Shown here piece after piece: positions 14,676 to 22,929 of a DNA stretch of 64,000 nt. Source of the stretch: Streptomyces echinatus (GTDB taxonomy: Bacteria; Actinomycetota; Actinomycetes; Streptomycetales; Streptomycetaceae). The DNA lies in the NCBI RefSeq assembly GCF_014203595.1, contig NZ_JACHJK010000001.1:188582-252581 (forward strand), written 5' to 3'. Position numbers and translations under genes: made by a program. Position 1 is the stretch's first letter. The number at the start of each line of letters is the position of its first letter. A model generated the notes under the pieces. It made no database searches. It was not told the origin of the DNA and saw nothing but the letters and a program-made list of their open reading frames with translations.

Positions 14676-15589
14676 CCGCCGCACAGCTCCTTCGCGGTCA
14701 GGTCCGTCATCTCGGCCTCGGTGAACCCGAAGGGCCGCAGGATGCGGAGCAGCTCCCCGCTCTTCTTCAGCTTGCGCAGCTCACCGTTGAAGGCGTCCCG
14801 CAGCCGCGTCTCGGTCGCCCGGAACGCGAACGCCCCGCCGTCGGTGTGCGGTTCGCCCTTGACCAGCGGGGTGAAGGGCTTGGTGGCCTCCGCCTTGGAC
14901 GACTTCTTGACCACCTCACGGGTGGTCAGCGCGGTACCGGCGAAGACGTCGACGCGGCCCGCCTCGACGGCGTTCAGCCCGGCGACCTGGTCGGGGACGA
15001 TCAGGATGTCGCTCTCCTCGTACCCGGCCTCGACCGCGTACTGGATCTCCGCGTAGCCGGTGCCGGTGGCGAACTTCGCCTTCTTCGCCACGACGTCCCG
15101 ATAGGAGTGCAGCCCCTTCGGGTTGCCCTTGCGGACGATGAAGGAATCCAGCATCTGGTAGTCCGGATCGGCGAAGATCACCTGCTCGCAGCGCTCGGGG
15201 TTGACGTACATCCCGGCGGCCACGACGTCGAACTGCTGTGAGTTGAGCCCCGGGATCAGCGAGCCGAACTCCGTCGGCACCGGCTGCACCCGGTCCACCC
15301 CGAGCCGCTTGAAGATCACCTTCGCCAGTTCGGGCGCCTCACCGGTCAGATTCCCGTCCCTGTCGATGTACCCGAAGGGAATCTCACCGGCGATCCCGAG
15401 CCGTACCACGCCCTGCGCGCGCAGCCTCTCCAGCAGATCGCCGCCGTCCTTCCCGGACGCCGACGCCACCCGCGTACAGCCCGCCGCGCCCAGCGCGCCG
15501 AGCGAGGCGAGGCCCGCGAGCACCGAGCGCCGGGTGTGTCTGTGTTCCGGCCGTGTTGTGTGTACGTCGTTCCCAAGTGGTGGAGCCAT
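14672..15589 (-). CDS. ehuB: ABC importer substrate-binding lipoprotein, EhuB-like
   Basis: The preferred start at 15589 gives 305 aa, with a Tat-type lipoprotein signal (HTRRSVLAGLASLGALGAAGC, lipid Cys38). The mature part is a family 3 solute-binding protein: VRLGIAGEIPFGYIDRDGNL, TGEAPELAKVIFKRLGV, then the QFDVVAAGMYVNPERCEQV hinge, which is the wording of EhuB proteins. The gene begins 46 bases from the divergent DUF3830 gene, and neither start has a ribosome-binding site, so leaderless mRNAs from a shared compact promoter region are possible. Longer upstream starts would run into the divergent gene. Confidence 0.85.
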   Translation of the reverse strand: MAPPLGNDVHTTRPEHRHTRRSVLAGLASLGALGAAGCTRVASASGKDGGDLLERLRAQGVVRLGIAGEIPFGYIDRDGNLTGEAPELAKVIFKRLGVDRVQPVPTEFGSLIPGLNSQQFDVVAAGMYVNPERCEQVIFADPDYQMLDSFIVRKGNPKGLHSYRDVVAKKAKFATGTGYAEIQYAVEAGYEESDILIVPDQVAGLNAVEAGRVDVFAGTALTTREVVKKSSKAEATKPFTPLVKGEPHTDGGAFAFRATETRLRDAFNGELRKLKKSGELLRILRPFGFTEAEMTDLTAKELCGG

Positions 15590-15635
15590 GGCGGCGCGGC
15601 TACCCAAGCGCACCTGGGCTATGCACCCTGGTTCC

Positions 15636-16130
15636 ATGGCCGATCGATTCGTCACCGTCTCGCTCGACAAGCGGGACGTGCACTGCACGGCACGACTGCT
15701 GGACGACCGCGCGCCCCTGACCTGCGCGGCAGTGTGGGAGGCACTGCCGCTCACCGGCGACGTCTACCACGCCAAGTACGCGCGCAACGAGATCTACGCC
15801 CTCTTCCCGCCGTTCGCCTCCACGGAACCCCCACTGGAGAACCCGACGGTCACTCCGATTCCCGGCGACCTCTGTTACTTCTCCTTCGCCGGAACCGAAC
15901 TGGGCACGCGGGCCTACGGCTACGACCGCGAGGTCCGCCCCGGCGCCACGGTGGTGGACCTGGCCCTGTTCTACGAGCGCAACAACCTGCTCCTCAACGG
16001 CGACGTCGGCTGGGTGCCCGGCATCGTCTGGGGCGAGATCGTCGACGGCCTCGACCGGATGGCCGAGGCCTGCAACGACCTGTGGCGGACCGGGGCGGCG
16101 CAGGAGACGCTGTCCTTCCGGCGGGCGTAG
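15636..16130 (+). CDS. DUF3830 family protein
   Basis: This 164-aa protein begins MADRFVTVSLDKRDVHCTAR and contains EALPLTGDVYHAKYARNEIY, TPIPGDLCYFSFAG and RNNLLLNGDVGWVPGIVWG. These match my memory of the DUF3830 family, whose fold is cyclophilin-like. It is divergent from the importer operon and convergent with the amidase gene, placing it inside the catabolic island. Members of the family often travel with importers, amidases and racemase-like enzymes, which suggests a catalytic or binding step on an amide or cyclic imide. That is inference. An in-frame ATG at 15621 is an alternative start. Confidence 0.8.
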   Translation: MADRFVTVSLDKRDVHCTARLLDDRAPLTCAAVWEALPLTGDVYHAKYARNEIYALFPPFASTEPPLENPTVTPIPGDLCYFSFAGTELGTRAYGYDREVRPGATVVDLALFYERNNLLLNGDVGWVPGIVWGEIVDGLDRMAEACNDLWRTGAAQETLSFRRA

Positions 16131-16189
16131 GCCACTTCGCCGGGCGCGGGTCGCCGGACCGCCGGTCTCCGTCTGCCGCCGTGACGGCG

Positions 16190-17596
16190 CTAAGCCACCG
16201 TGGTGGGGACCGGCGGTGTCGCGGCCACCTCGGCCTCGTACAGCGCGTGCGCGGCCCGCAGCACCAGGTCGTCCCGGTGCCGGGCCGCGACGAGCTGCAG
16301 GCCCACCGGCAGACCGTCCCCGTCGGCCCCGACCGGCACCGTCGCCGCGGGCTGCTGGGTCAGGTTGAACGGGTACGTGAACGGTGTCCACCCCGTCCAG
16401 CGCCGGAACACCGACCCCCTCGGCACCTCCACCCCCGCCTCGAACGCCGTCACCGGCAGCGTGGGCGTCACCAGCAGGTCGTACCGCTCGTGGAAGCGTC
16501 CCATCCGCCGCCCGAGGTTCATCCGGACGTCCACCGCGGCCAGATACTCCAGCGCGCTCATCCGGGCACCCCGCGCGCAGATCTCCCGCAGCCCCGGATC
16601 CAGCAGCTGCCGGCGGCGCGGTGAGAAGCTCTGGGTCAGCCGGGCCGCGCCGCTGAACCACAGGGTGTGGAAGGCGTCCACCGGATCGCTGAAGTCGGGG
16701 TCGGCCTCCTCGACGTACGCCCCGAGGTCCGCGAGGCGGGCCACCGCCCGCCGCACCGCCGAGGCGACCGCCGGCCGGACCGCCACCTGACCGCCCAGCG
16801 ACGGCGAGTAGGCCACCCGCAGCCCCCGCACGCCTCCCCGCAGCGCCTCTCTGAAGGAGCCCGGCGCGGCCGGCAGCGCCGACCAGTCGCGCGGGTCGGG
16901 GGCGCCGATCACGTCCAGCAGCAGCGCCGCGTCCGCCGCGTCCCGGGTCATCGGACCCGTGTGCGACAGCGTCCCGAACGCGCTCGCCGGATACAGCGGC
17001 ACCCGGCCGTACGTCGGCTTCAGCCCGAAGATCCCGCAGAACGCGGCCGGAATGCGGATGCTGCCGCCCCCGTCCGTGCCCAGCGACAGCGGGCCCGCGC
17101 CGAGCGCCACGGCCGCCGCGCTGCCGCCGCTGGAGCCGCCCGCGGTGCGCGCCGGGTCGTGCGGGTTGCGGGTGATCCCGGTCAGCGGGGAGTCCGTGAC
17201 GCCCTTCCAGCCGTACTCCGGCGTGGTCGTCTTGCCGATGAACACCGCTCCGTGCTCCCGCAGCCGGGCCACCGCAGGCGCGTCCTCGTCCCAGGCACCC
17301 TGCTCGGAGACGGTGGCGGAGCCGCGCAGGGTGGGGTGGCCCCGCATCAGCAGGATGTCCTTGACCGTCACCGGCACCCCGTCCACCGCCCCGGCCGGCT
17401 CACCGCGCCGCCAGCGCGCCTCCGACTCCCGGGCCCGGGCGAGCGCGTCCTCCTCGGTGAGCCGCACGAACGCGTTCACCTCCGGCCGGCTCCGCCGCGC
17501 CCGCTCCAGCGCCTGTTCGGTCGCCTCCACCGGACTGAACTCACCCTTGCGGTAACCGTCGAGGAGCCGGACGGCGGTCAGGTCGGTGAGCTGCAT
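16190..17596 (-). CDS. Amidase (amidase signature family)
   Basis: The ATG at 17596 follows GGAGGG, giving 468 aa, the normal length for the family. The Ser-cisSer-Lys triad is present: Lys in PVTVKDILL, and the glycine/serine-rich block TAGGSSGGSAAAVALG holding both serines, followed by GTDGGGSIRIPAAFCG. It hydrolyses a carboxamide to acid and ammonia in the cytoplasm. It lies 17 bases downstream of the hydroxyacid dehydrogenase gene on the same strand. Together with the importer and racemase-fold enzymes it probably releases nitrogen from an imported amide. The substrate is not identifiable. Confidence 0.9.
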   Translation of the reverse strand: MQLTDLTAVRLLDGYRKGEFSPVEATEQALERARRSRPEVNAFVRLTEEDALARARESEARWRRGEPAGAVDGVPVTVKDILLMRGHPTLRGSATVSEQGAWDEDAPAVARLREHGAVFIGKTTTPEYGWKGVTDSPLTGITRNPHDPARTAGGSSGGSAAAVALGAGPLSLGTDGGGSIRIPAAFCGIFGLKPTYGRVPLYPASAFGTLSHTGPMTRDAADAALLLDVIGAPDPRDWSALPAAPGSFREALRGGVRGLRVAYSPSLGGQVAVRPAVASAVRRAVARLADLGAYVEEADPDFSDPVDAFHTLWFSGAARLTQSFSPRRRQLLDPGLREICARGARMSALEYLAAVDVRMNLGRRMGRFHERYDLLVTPTLPVTAFEAGVEVPRGSVFRRWTGWTPFTYPFNLTQQPAATVPVGADGDGLPVGLQLVAARHRDDLVLRAAHALYEAEVAATPPVPTTVA

Positions 17597-17613
17597 GCAC
17601 CCTCCAGGGGGGT

Positions 17614-18567
17614 TCAGTGACCGGGCACGTAACCACGCGTCTTGTCGACCACGTTCGGCAGAGATCTGCCCGCCGCCCACCGCTCGTACAACTCCACGAA
17701 CTGCACGCCCAGTTCGTCCCGCCAGCCGACCGTGTCCCCGCTCATGTGCGGGGAGACGACCAGCCCCGGCAGCTCCCACAACGGGCTGTCGTCGGGCAGG
17801 GGTTCGGCGGCGAACACGTCCAGGGCCGCGCCCGCGATCCAGCGCCGGGTCAGCGCCCGGGCGAGGGCCTCCTCGTCGACCAGACCGCCCCGGCCGACGT
17901 TCACGAAGAACGCCGAGGGCTGCATCACGCCGAACCGGTGGGTGTCGAACATGCGGTACGTCCGGTCGGTCAGCGGCGCCGCCGCGATCACCCAGTCCGC
18001 GCGGGAGATCAGCCGGTCCAGGTCGTCCGGCCCGTGCACGCCGGTCCGCGACACCCGGCCGACCAGGGCCGTCGTCACGCCCAGCGCCTTCAGCGTGCGG
18101 GCGATCGCCCGGCCGATCGGACCGGAGCCCACCACGCACGCGCGCGTGCCCGCCACCCGCCGGGTCTCCCGGTGCCGCCAGGTCCGCTCCCGCTGGTACT
18201 CCAGGGTGCGCGGCAGGTCCTTGGCGGCCGCCAGCACGAGGGCCGCGACGTACTCGGCGATCGGCTGGTCGAAGATCCCGCGCGCGTTGGTCACCACCGT
18301 GTCCGACGCGGCCAGCTCCGGGCACATCAGATGGTCCACGCCCGCGCTCGCCGTGTGCACCCAGCGCGGCCGGGGCCCATCGCCGGGCCACGCCTCGCGC
18401 ACCGCGTGCGAGGTGAAGTCCCACACCAGCAGCACGTCCGCGCCGGGCAGCCGCTCGGCCAGCCGTCCCGCGTCCGTATGGACGATCCGGGCGCGGCCGG
18501 TGAGGCGGCCGAGCCGGGGCGGCGGATCGGCGTCCAGGACCAGAAGGGTGGGGGGTGTCGGCGTCAT
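17614..18567 (-). CDS. D-2-hydroxyacid dehydrogenase family protein
   Basis: The ATG at 18567 gives 317 aa. The NAD-binding core shows GSGPIGRAIARTLKALG (near residue 140), and the catalytic Arg and Glu/His regions appear as VNVGRGGLVDEEALARAL and LPGLVVSPHMSGDT. An early substrate-site element is HTASAGVDHL. The fold should reduce or oxidise a 2-oxo/2-hydroxy acid. It is the first gene of a two-gene unit with the amidase, divergent from the racemase-fold pair. A 127-base region separates the two units and probably holds both promoters. Confidence 0.88.
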   Translation of the reverse strand: MTPTPPTLLVLDADPPPRLGRLTGRARIVHTDAGRLAERLPGADVLLVWDFTSHAVREAWPGDGPRPRWVHTASAGVDHLMCPELAASDTVVTNARGIFDQPIAEYVAALVLAAAKDLPRTLEYQRERTWRHRETRRVAGTRACVVGSGPIGRAIARTLKALGVTTALVGRVSRTGVHGPDDLDRLISRADWVIAAAPLTDRTYRMFDTHRFGVMQPSAFFVNVGRGGLVDEEALARALTRRWIAGAALDVFAAEPLPDDSPLWELPGLVVSPHMSGDTVGWRDELGVQFVELYERWAAGRSLPNVVDKTRGYVPGH

Positions 18568-18694
18568 GCGGGGCGGCTCCCGGCGTCTGACATGCACGGA
18601 TTGACCACGCTCGCACCCGAACCTACCTTCGTCAACACGGGCGTACCCACGATCCGTTGCCCACTCGTCTCTCAGCGTGAGGCCGGTGTCAGCC

Positions 18695-19480
18695 ATGGAC
18701 GTCTCCTTTCTCGGCGGCCCCCGCCCCCAGCGTGGTGTCGGTGTGGTGGCCCCCTTCGACTTCGCCCTGGACCGGGAGCTGTGGCGCTGGGTGCCCGACG
18801 ACGTCTCGCTGCATCTGACCCGGACCCCGTTCGTGCCGGTCGAGGTGAGCCTGGACCTGGCCCGGCTGGTCAGCGAGCACGAGACCCTCGGCGAGGCGGT
18901 CCGGGCGCTGACCGCGGTCTCCCCCGAGGTCGTCGCCTACGCCTGCACCTCCGGCAGCTTCGTCGGCGGGATCGCCGGGGAGCGGGCGATGTGCGCGGCG
19001 ATGTCCGTGGCGGGCGCCCTGCCCGCGCTGACCACCTCGGGGGCGCTGCTGGAGGCGCTGGCGGAGCTGGGCGCCCGGCGGGTCGCGCTGGTCACGCCGT
19101 ACACCGTGTCCGTCACCCGGGCGCTGGAGGACTACGTGGCGCAGGCCGGCGCACGGGTCACCGGCTGCGCCTACATGGGGCTGACCCGGCACATCTGGCG
19201 GGTGCCGTACCGGGACGTCGTCGACATGGCCCGCCGGGCCGCCCGCCCGGGCACCGCCGACGCCCTCTTCCTCTCCTGCACCAACCTGCCCACCTACGAC
19301 GTGATCCCCCAACTGGAGGCCGAGCTGCGCATGCCGGTGATCTCGGCCAACCAGGTCACGATGTGGGCTGCGCTGCGCCGACTGGGTACCCGGGCCGTGG
19401 GGCCCTATCAGGCGCTGCTGGACGACGCCGCCCGGGTATGGCCCGTACTGCCCGAAGAACAGCAGGAAGGCTGGACATGA
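18695..19480 (+). CDS. Asp/Glu racemase-superfamily enzyme (maleate isomerase-like), two-cysteine form
   Basis: This 261-aa protein begins MDVSFLGGPRPQRGVGVV. Both catalytic cysteine sites of the superfamily are present: AYACTSGSFVGG near residue 90 and LFLSCTNLPTYDVIPQLE near residue 197. Family members are maleate cis-trans isomerases, arylmalonate decarboxylases or racemases. It overlaps the next gene by four bases (ATGA at 19477-19480), so the two are made together and may form a heteromer or act in sequence. Alternative GTG starts exist at 18677 and 18686. Confidence 0.85.
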   Translation: MDVSFLGGPRPQRGVGVVAPFDFALDRELWRWVPDDVSLHLTRTPFVPVEVSLDLARLVSEHETLGEAVRALTAVSPEVVAYACTSGSFVGGIAGERAMCAAMSVAGALPALTTSGALLEALAELGARRVALVTPYTVSVTRALEDYVAQAGARVTGCAYMGLTRHIWRVPYRDVVDMARRAARPGTADALFLSCTNLPTYDVIPQLEAELRMPVISANQVTMWAALRRLGTRAVGPYQALLDDAARVWPVLPEEQQEGWT

Positions 19481-20208
19481 CCGCACTCGGATTCCTCTAC
19501 CCGGGCCACTCCGCCGAGGACGACTATCCACGTATCGAGCAGCTCCTGGGCAGCGACATCCGGGTGGACCTGATCCACACCGACATCGGCGAGGACGCGC
19601 ACCGGGTGGACGCGCTGCGGGAGATGGGGTCCGCCGAGCGGCTCGCCGCGGGTGTGGAGGGGCTGCGGCTGGCCGGGGCCGAGACGGCGGTCTGGGCGTG
19701 CACCAGCGGCGGCTTCGTCCACGGCTGGGAGGGCGCCCAGGCCCAGGTGCGCACCCTGGCCCGGCTGGCGGGCATGCCGGCCTCGTCGACGTCCTTCGCC
19801 TTCGTGCACGCGGCCCGGGAGATCGGCGTACGGCGGGTCGCCGTCGGCGCCACCTATCCGGAGGACGTCGCCGGTCTGTTCGCGGACTTCCTGCGGGCCG
19901 GCGGCCTGGAGGTGACCGGGACACGGTCCTCCGGGATCGTCACGGCGGCGGAGGTCGGCACCTGGGGGGAGGAGGAGGTGCTCACGCTGGCGCGGGCCGC
20001 GGACTGTGCCGACGCGGAGGCCGTGCTGCTGCCGGACACCGCGCTGCACACCGCCGCCCACCTGGGGCTGCTGGAGAAGGCGCTGTCCAAGCCCGTGCTC
20101 ACGGCCAACCAGGTCACCGTGTGGGAGGGGCTCAGGCTCGCCGACCGGCGGGTGAACGCGCCCTCGCTGGGGACCTTGTTCACCCGGGAGCCGCTGGTGC
20201 AGGCATAG
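19477..20208 (+). CDS. Asp/Glu racemase-superfamily protein lacking the second cysteine
   Basis: This 243-aa paralogue of the preceding gene keeps the first cysteine (VWACTSGGFVHGWEG). At the position of the second, where its partner has SCTNLPTYD, it reads LPDTALHTAAHL, so Cys is replaced by Asp. A one-cysteine enzyme cannot do two-base racemisation. It could be a decarboxylase-like enzyme, an isomerase with changed chemistry, or a partner subunit. Other family text is intact (ANQVTVWEGLRLADRR). It is coupled to the upstream gene through ATGA. Confidence 0.82.
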   Translation: MTALGFLYPGHSAEDDYPRIEQLLGSDIRVDLIHTDIGEDAHRVDALREMGSAERLAAGVEGLRLAGAETAVWACTSGGFVHGWEGAQAQVRTLARLAGMPASSTSFAFVHAAREIGVRRVAVGATYPEDVAGLFADFLRAGGLEVTGTRSSGIVTAAEVGTWGEEEVLTLARAADCADAEAVLLPDTALHTAAHLGLLEKALSKPVLTANQVTVWEGLRLADRRVNAPSLGTLFTREPLVQA

Positions 20209-20317
20209 CCCCCCGGCCCGCTCTCCTCGTCGTACGTCCCCTTGCGCGGGCGCGGGACAATGGACGGTGGCCCACCCGAAGGCGGTGACGGCGAACCGTA
20301 CGAGGAGGAGTGAAGAC

Positions 20318-20686
20318 ATGGCGGAGCCCACGCCGCGTCGTAACGAACCGCGGCTACGCCCCGCGCCCCTGCTCTTCGAGCCCGCGGAGGCGGCCTCGGA
20401 TCCCGAGCACTTCTTCGACCTGGAGTCGATCGAGGATCCGCGGGAGCTGCTGGCCCGGGCGACGGAGCTGACCCAGGCGTTCCGCGCGGCCGCCGACCGG
20501 GCCGTGGAGTTCCAGGCCGTCGCGGCGGCCCAGCTCGCCGACCCGCGCCGCTTCGACCGGCTGACCCCGGCGGACATCGCCGACCGGGCGGAGTGGACCG
20601 AGGACTACGCGAAGAGGATGGTCGAGTTCGGGCGGGACCTGATGCGCGGAGAGGGCGAGGGACGGACGACCGCCGACCCGCTGTAG
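20318..20686 (+). CDS. Small conserved hypothetical protein
   Basis: The 122-aa reading begins at an ATG with a strong GAGGAGGAG ribosome-binding site. It is acidic and helical with no membrane segment or cysteine: LLFEPAEAASDPEHFFDLES near the start, ELTQAFRAAADRAVEFQAVA in the middle and TEDYAKRMVEFGRDLMRG at the end. I do not recognise the family. It stands between the racemase-fold pair and a primase-polymerase-like gene. Confidence 0.65.
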   Translation: MAEPTPRRNEPRLRPAPLLFEPAEAASDPEHFFDLESIEDPRELLARATELTQAFRAAADRAVEFQAVAAAQLADPRRFDRLTPADIADRAEWTEDYAKRMVEFGRDLMRGEGEGRTTADPL

Positions 20687-20797
20687 CAGCCCGGGGGCAT
20701 ATGCCAGGCGGGCAAGATACTCCTTCCCGGTCGCTCCTGTCCCGTCTTTCCGCAACCCTGGAGAACGGCCCGCTCACCCGCTGTACATGTAGATGTC

Positions 20798-21367
20798 ATG
20801 AGCAGCGCCCAGAACGTCACGTGTGTCAGCTCCGACGGCGTCTCCTGGCTCGCGTCGGCAGGAACGTATCCCCGGAGCACCCTCGCCCTGTGGCGGGAGC
20901 GTCCGGACGCCCCGGTCGTCCTGCCCTGCGGCACCGTCTTCGACGTGGTGAGCGCCCCGGCGGTCTTCGGCCGCCGGATGGTGGACCGGCTGTGGGACGA
21001 GGGGGCGGGATCGGGGCCGGTCGCGGTGTTCCGCGGCCGGATGCTGCTCTTCGTCGCCCCGGGCACGGCCCAGCGGCTGCCCTCGCTGCTGGCCTGGGAG
21101 GAGTGGGGGTCCCAGCGGGCGCAGGAGGTGCCGCCGCTGCTGTGCCACGGCACGGGTGACGCGGTGACCGTGCCGCCCCTGACCGGCGGCGACACCCCCG
21201 CAGGCGCCCGCTGGCTGGTCGCCCCCGACACCCGGCACCCCTGGCTGCCCGGCCCCGAGGTCATCCTCTGGGCGGCCGTACGGGCCGCCCGGTCCGCCGT
21301 ACGGATTTCGATTTTTCCTCCCGCCGACCAGGATGCTAAGGTCTACGACGTCAGCAGGCGCCGCTAG
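20798..21367 (+). CDS. Small bifunctional DNA primase/polymerase-like protein
   Basis: This 189-aa protein recalls the short Streptomyces proteins annotated as bifunctional primase/polymerase N-terminal domain: a start with SSDGVSWLASAGTYPRSTLALW, a middle with CGTVFDVVSAPAVFGRRMVDRL and LWDEGAGSGPVAVFRGRMLLF, then ARWLVAPDTRHPWLPGPEVILW. Clear catalytic acidic pairs are not evident, so activity is doubtful. Its stop codon (21365-21367) lies inside the 5' end of tRNA-Lys copy 3, so the two genes overlap by ten bases and share a transcript or a promoter region. Confidence 0.65.
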   Translation: MSSAQNVTCVSSDGVSWLASAGTYPRSTLALWRERPDAPVVLPCGTVFDVVSAPAVFGRRMVDRLWDEGAGSGPVAVFRGRMLLFVAPGTAQRLPSLLAWEEWGSQRAQEVPPLLCHGTGDAVTVPPLTGGDTPAGARWLVAPDTRHPWLPGPEVILWAAVRAARSAVRISIFPPADQDAKVYDVSRRR

Positions 21368-21431
21368 CTCAGTTGGTTAGAGCAGCTGACTCTTAATCAG
21401 CGGGTCCGGGGTTCGAGTCCCTGGCGGCGCA
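21358..21431 (+). tRNA. tRNA-Lys(CUU), copy 3
   Basis: This is the same 74-nt tRNA as copies 1 and 2, here on the plus strand, with anticodon loop CTCTTAA. It shares the eight bases GTCAGCAG just upstream with copy 1. The upstream protein gene ends at base 10 of the tRNA. A TAAGGT -10-like element lies about 20 bases before it. No integrase gene flanks it. Confidence 0.95.
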
Positions 21432-21438
21432 CGATGAC

Positions 21439-21483
21439 GATGGCGATCCATGTCCGCGGAGAACGCGGACCTGGGTCGCCATC
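21439..21483 (+). terminator. Terminator of tRNA-Lys copy 3
   Basis: GATGGCGA (21439-21446) pairs with TCGCCATC (21476-21483), with the inner stem GTCCGCG/CGCGGAC, followed by TCTGTTTCT. It begins eight bases after the tRNA. Confidence 0.8.
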
Positions 21484-21492
21484 TCTGTTTCT

Positions 21493-21534
21493 GCGCGGCT
21501 TCGCCGCGCGCTGCGGGGGCTTCGCCCCCCCGCA
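21493..21534. repeat. Two tandem TTCG-loop hairpins in the 21.4-21.7 kb gap
   Basis: GCGCGGC-TTC-GCCGCGC (21493-21509) and TGCGGGGG-CTTCG-CCCCC (from 21512) are adjacent hairpins with ultra-stable loops. They lie in the 240-base gap between the tRNA and the convergent M6 protease gene. I see nothing else in that gap apart from the tRNA terminator. Confidence 0.6.
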
Positions 21535-21669
21535 CCCCCCATCGGACCGGCATCGTGGTCGTCGGCGGTAGGGGGAGCCGGGTTCGCCGGGAGTGGCGCG
21601 GCGCCGGGTTTCCGGGCGGCTCGCCGGTCCTGACCCCCTCGGCCGGCGGCGTGGGTGCCGGCCGGTGAG

Positions 21670-22929
21670 TCAGTCGGTGGGGGCCGGAGTGATCTTGACT
21701 GTCCATGCCCCGGATGCCGTGCGGCCCTCCGCCTCCACCCGTACGCCCTCCCCGGGCACGGTGAAGCTCTCCCCGAGGGCGACCGGTGCGTCGGCGAGCG
21801 GCGGGTAGACCGAGTTCTCCCAGCAGGCCTCGGTGCGCGGGTGGGCGTCCACGACCTGGACCGGGCCGTCGCCGGACGCGGCGCCGCCGCGCACCCGGTA
21901 GACCAGGATCCCCTGGCGGCAGGACGCGCGGTCGGTGCCCGCCGCGCCGCGCGCCTCGAAGGCGAGCGCGCTGTCCGGGCCGGTCCGCACCACGGCCAGC
22001 TTGGCGCCGTGCCCGAGGCCGAAGGCGGGGGCGCCGCCCGTACCCGGCACCGGGACTCCGGGCCCGGCCGCGAGGGGTTCCAGGGTGAGGCGGGTCGGTG
22101 TGGTCCCCCGCACGCACACCACCTGGCGCGGATCCAGCCAGCCGAGCTTCCACTTGTGCCAGCCGAACAGATCGGGCGCCAGCCCGAACTGGCTGCCCAT
22201 CAGGTCCCAGTCGCCGACATGGGTGTCCCAGTCGCCCTTGCCGTCGACCGGACGGTGGTAGAGATCGGGCAGGTCGAAGACGTGTCCGGTCTCATGGGCG
22301 AGGACGAGACGGTCCGGCGGATGGTGTTCGAACACCGTGACGACCCTGCGGACATCGGTGCCGTCCACGTGCAAGGGCGTGTCGAGATTCACCACTTTGG
22401 TGGCATCCGAGTCGACACCGGGTGCGTCCGGATCGGCGACGAGATACACGACCTGGTAGCGCGAGAAGTCGACCTCCCTGTCCGCCACGGCGAAGGCGTC
22501 GTGCAGATAGGCGGCCCGGTCCTCGGCGTTCCAGTCCCGCCTCATGGCGTACGAGGCCGACGGCCGCGGCATGCGCAGCCAGCGCTTCAGGGGGTGCGGG
22601 CGCAAGGTGAACCTGCCGTAGGAGGCCTGCTCGTAGAAGGCGCTGGTGGCGGGGAAGTGGTCGGCCGCCAGTTCGGCCGGGGTGGTGCGCGGGGCCGCGT
22701 CCGGGAAGGAGAGGAAGACCAGCACGGCGTCGAGCGTGCCGGTCGGCCGGGTGTAGGCCGCGCTCCAGGTGTCCACGCCCTCCGAATGGTGGGCCTCGGT
22801 GCGGTGCAGGGCGCAGGGGGTGGTCGAGAAGGGCTCGGCGGCCGAATGGCCGGTGAGGATCGAGGTCGCGGCGAGCGCCGACATCGTGGTGAACACGGCG
22901 GCGGTGCTGCGCAGCTTGGGCACGGACAT
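21670..22929 (-). CDS. Secreted M6-type metalloprotease domain protein
   Basis: This 419-aa protein has a Sec signal at residues 1-32 (AVFTTMSALAATSILTGHSAA). The zinc site HETGH is at residues 212-216 in RLVLAHETGHVFDLPDLYH, with the downstream met-turn-like region DTHVGDWDLMGSQFG. These are the features of M6 (immune inhibitor A-like) peptidases. A C-terminal beta domain of about 150 residues follows. Two cysteines (VVCVRG and ASCRQG) may bridge. It is exported and probably active on proteins outside the cell. It is divergent from cdgA, with a 320-base shared upstream region. Confidence 0.85.
   Translation of the reverse strand: MSVPKLRSTAAVFTTMSALAATSILTGHSAAEPFSTTPCALHRTEAHHSEGVDTWSAAYTRPTGTLDAVLVFLSFPDAAPRTTPAELAADHFPATSAFYEQASYGRFTLRPHPLKRWLRMPRPSASYAMRRDWNAEDRAAYLHDAFAVADREVDFSRYQVVYLVADPDAPGVDSDATKVVNLDTPLHVDGTDVRRVVTVFEHHPPDRLVLAHETGHVFDLPDLYHRPVDGKGDWDTHVGDWDLMGSQFGLAPDLFGWHKWKLGWLDPRQVVCVRGTTPTRLTLEPLAAGPGVPVPGTGGAPAFGLGHGAKLAVVRTGPDSALAFEARGAAGTDRASCRQGILVYRVRGGAASGDGPVQVVDAHPRTEACWENSVYPPLADAPVALGESFTVPGEGVRVEAEGRTASGAWTVKITPAPTD

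Noticed and set aside
12522..15589. Firm assignment of ectoine as substrate of the importer
   Set aside because: The sequence likeness is to Ehu-type importers, but no ectoine degradation genes are adjacent. The symbol is kept only as a family label.
16190..18616. 808-aa frame extending the amidase upstream
   Set aside because: The upstream part is an out-of-frame shadow of the hydroxyacid dehydrogenase gene. The amidase start at 17596 has a ribosome-binding site.
21493..21534. CRISPR-like tandem hairpins
   Set aside because: There are only two different hairpins without regular spacers and no cas genes. The RecB/Cas4-like nuclease at 29166 is not near an array.
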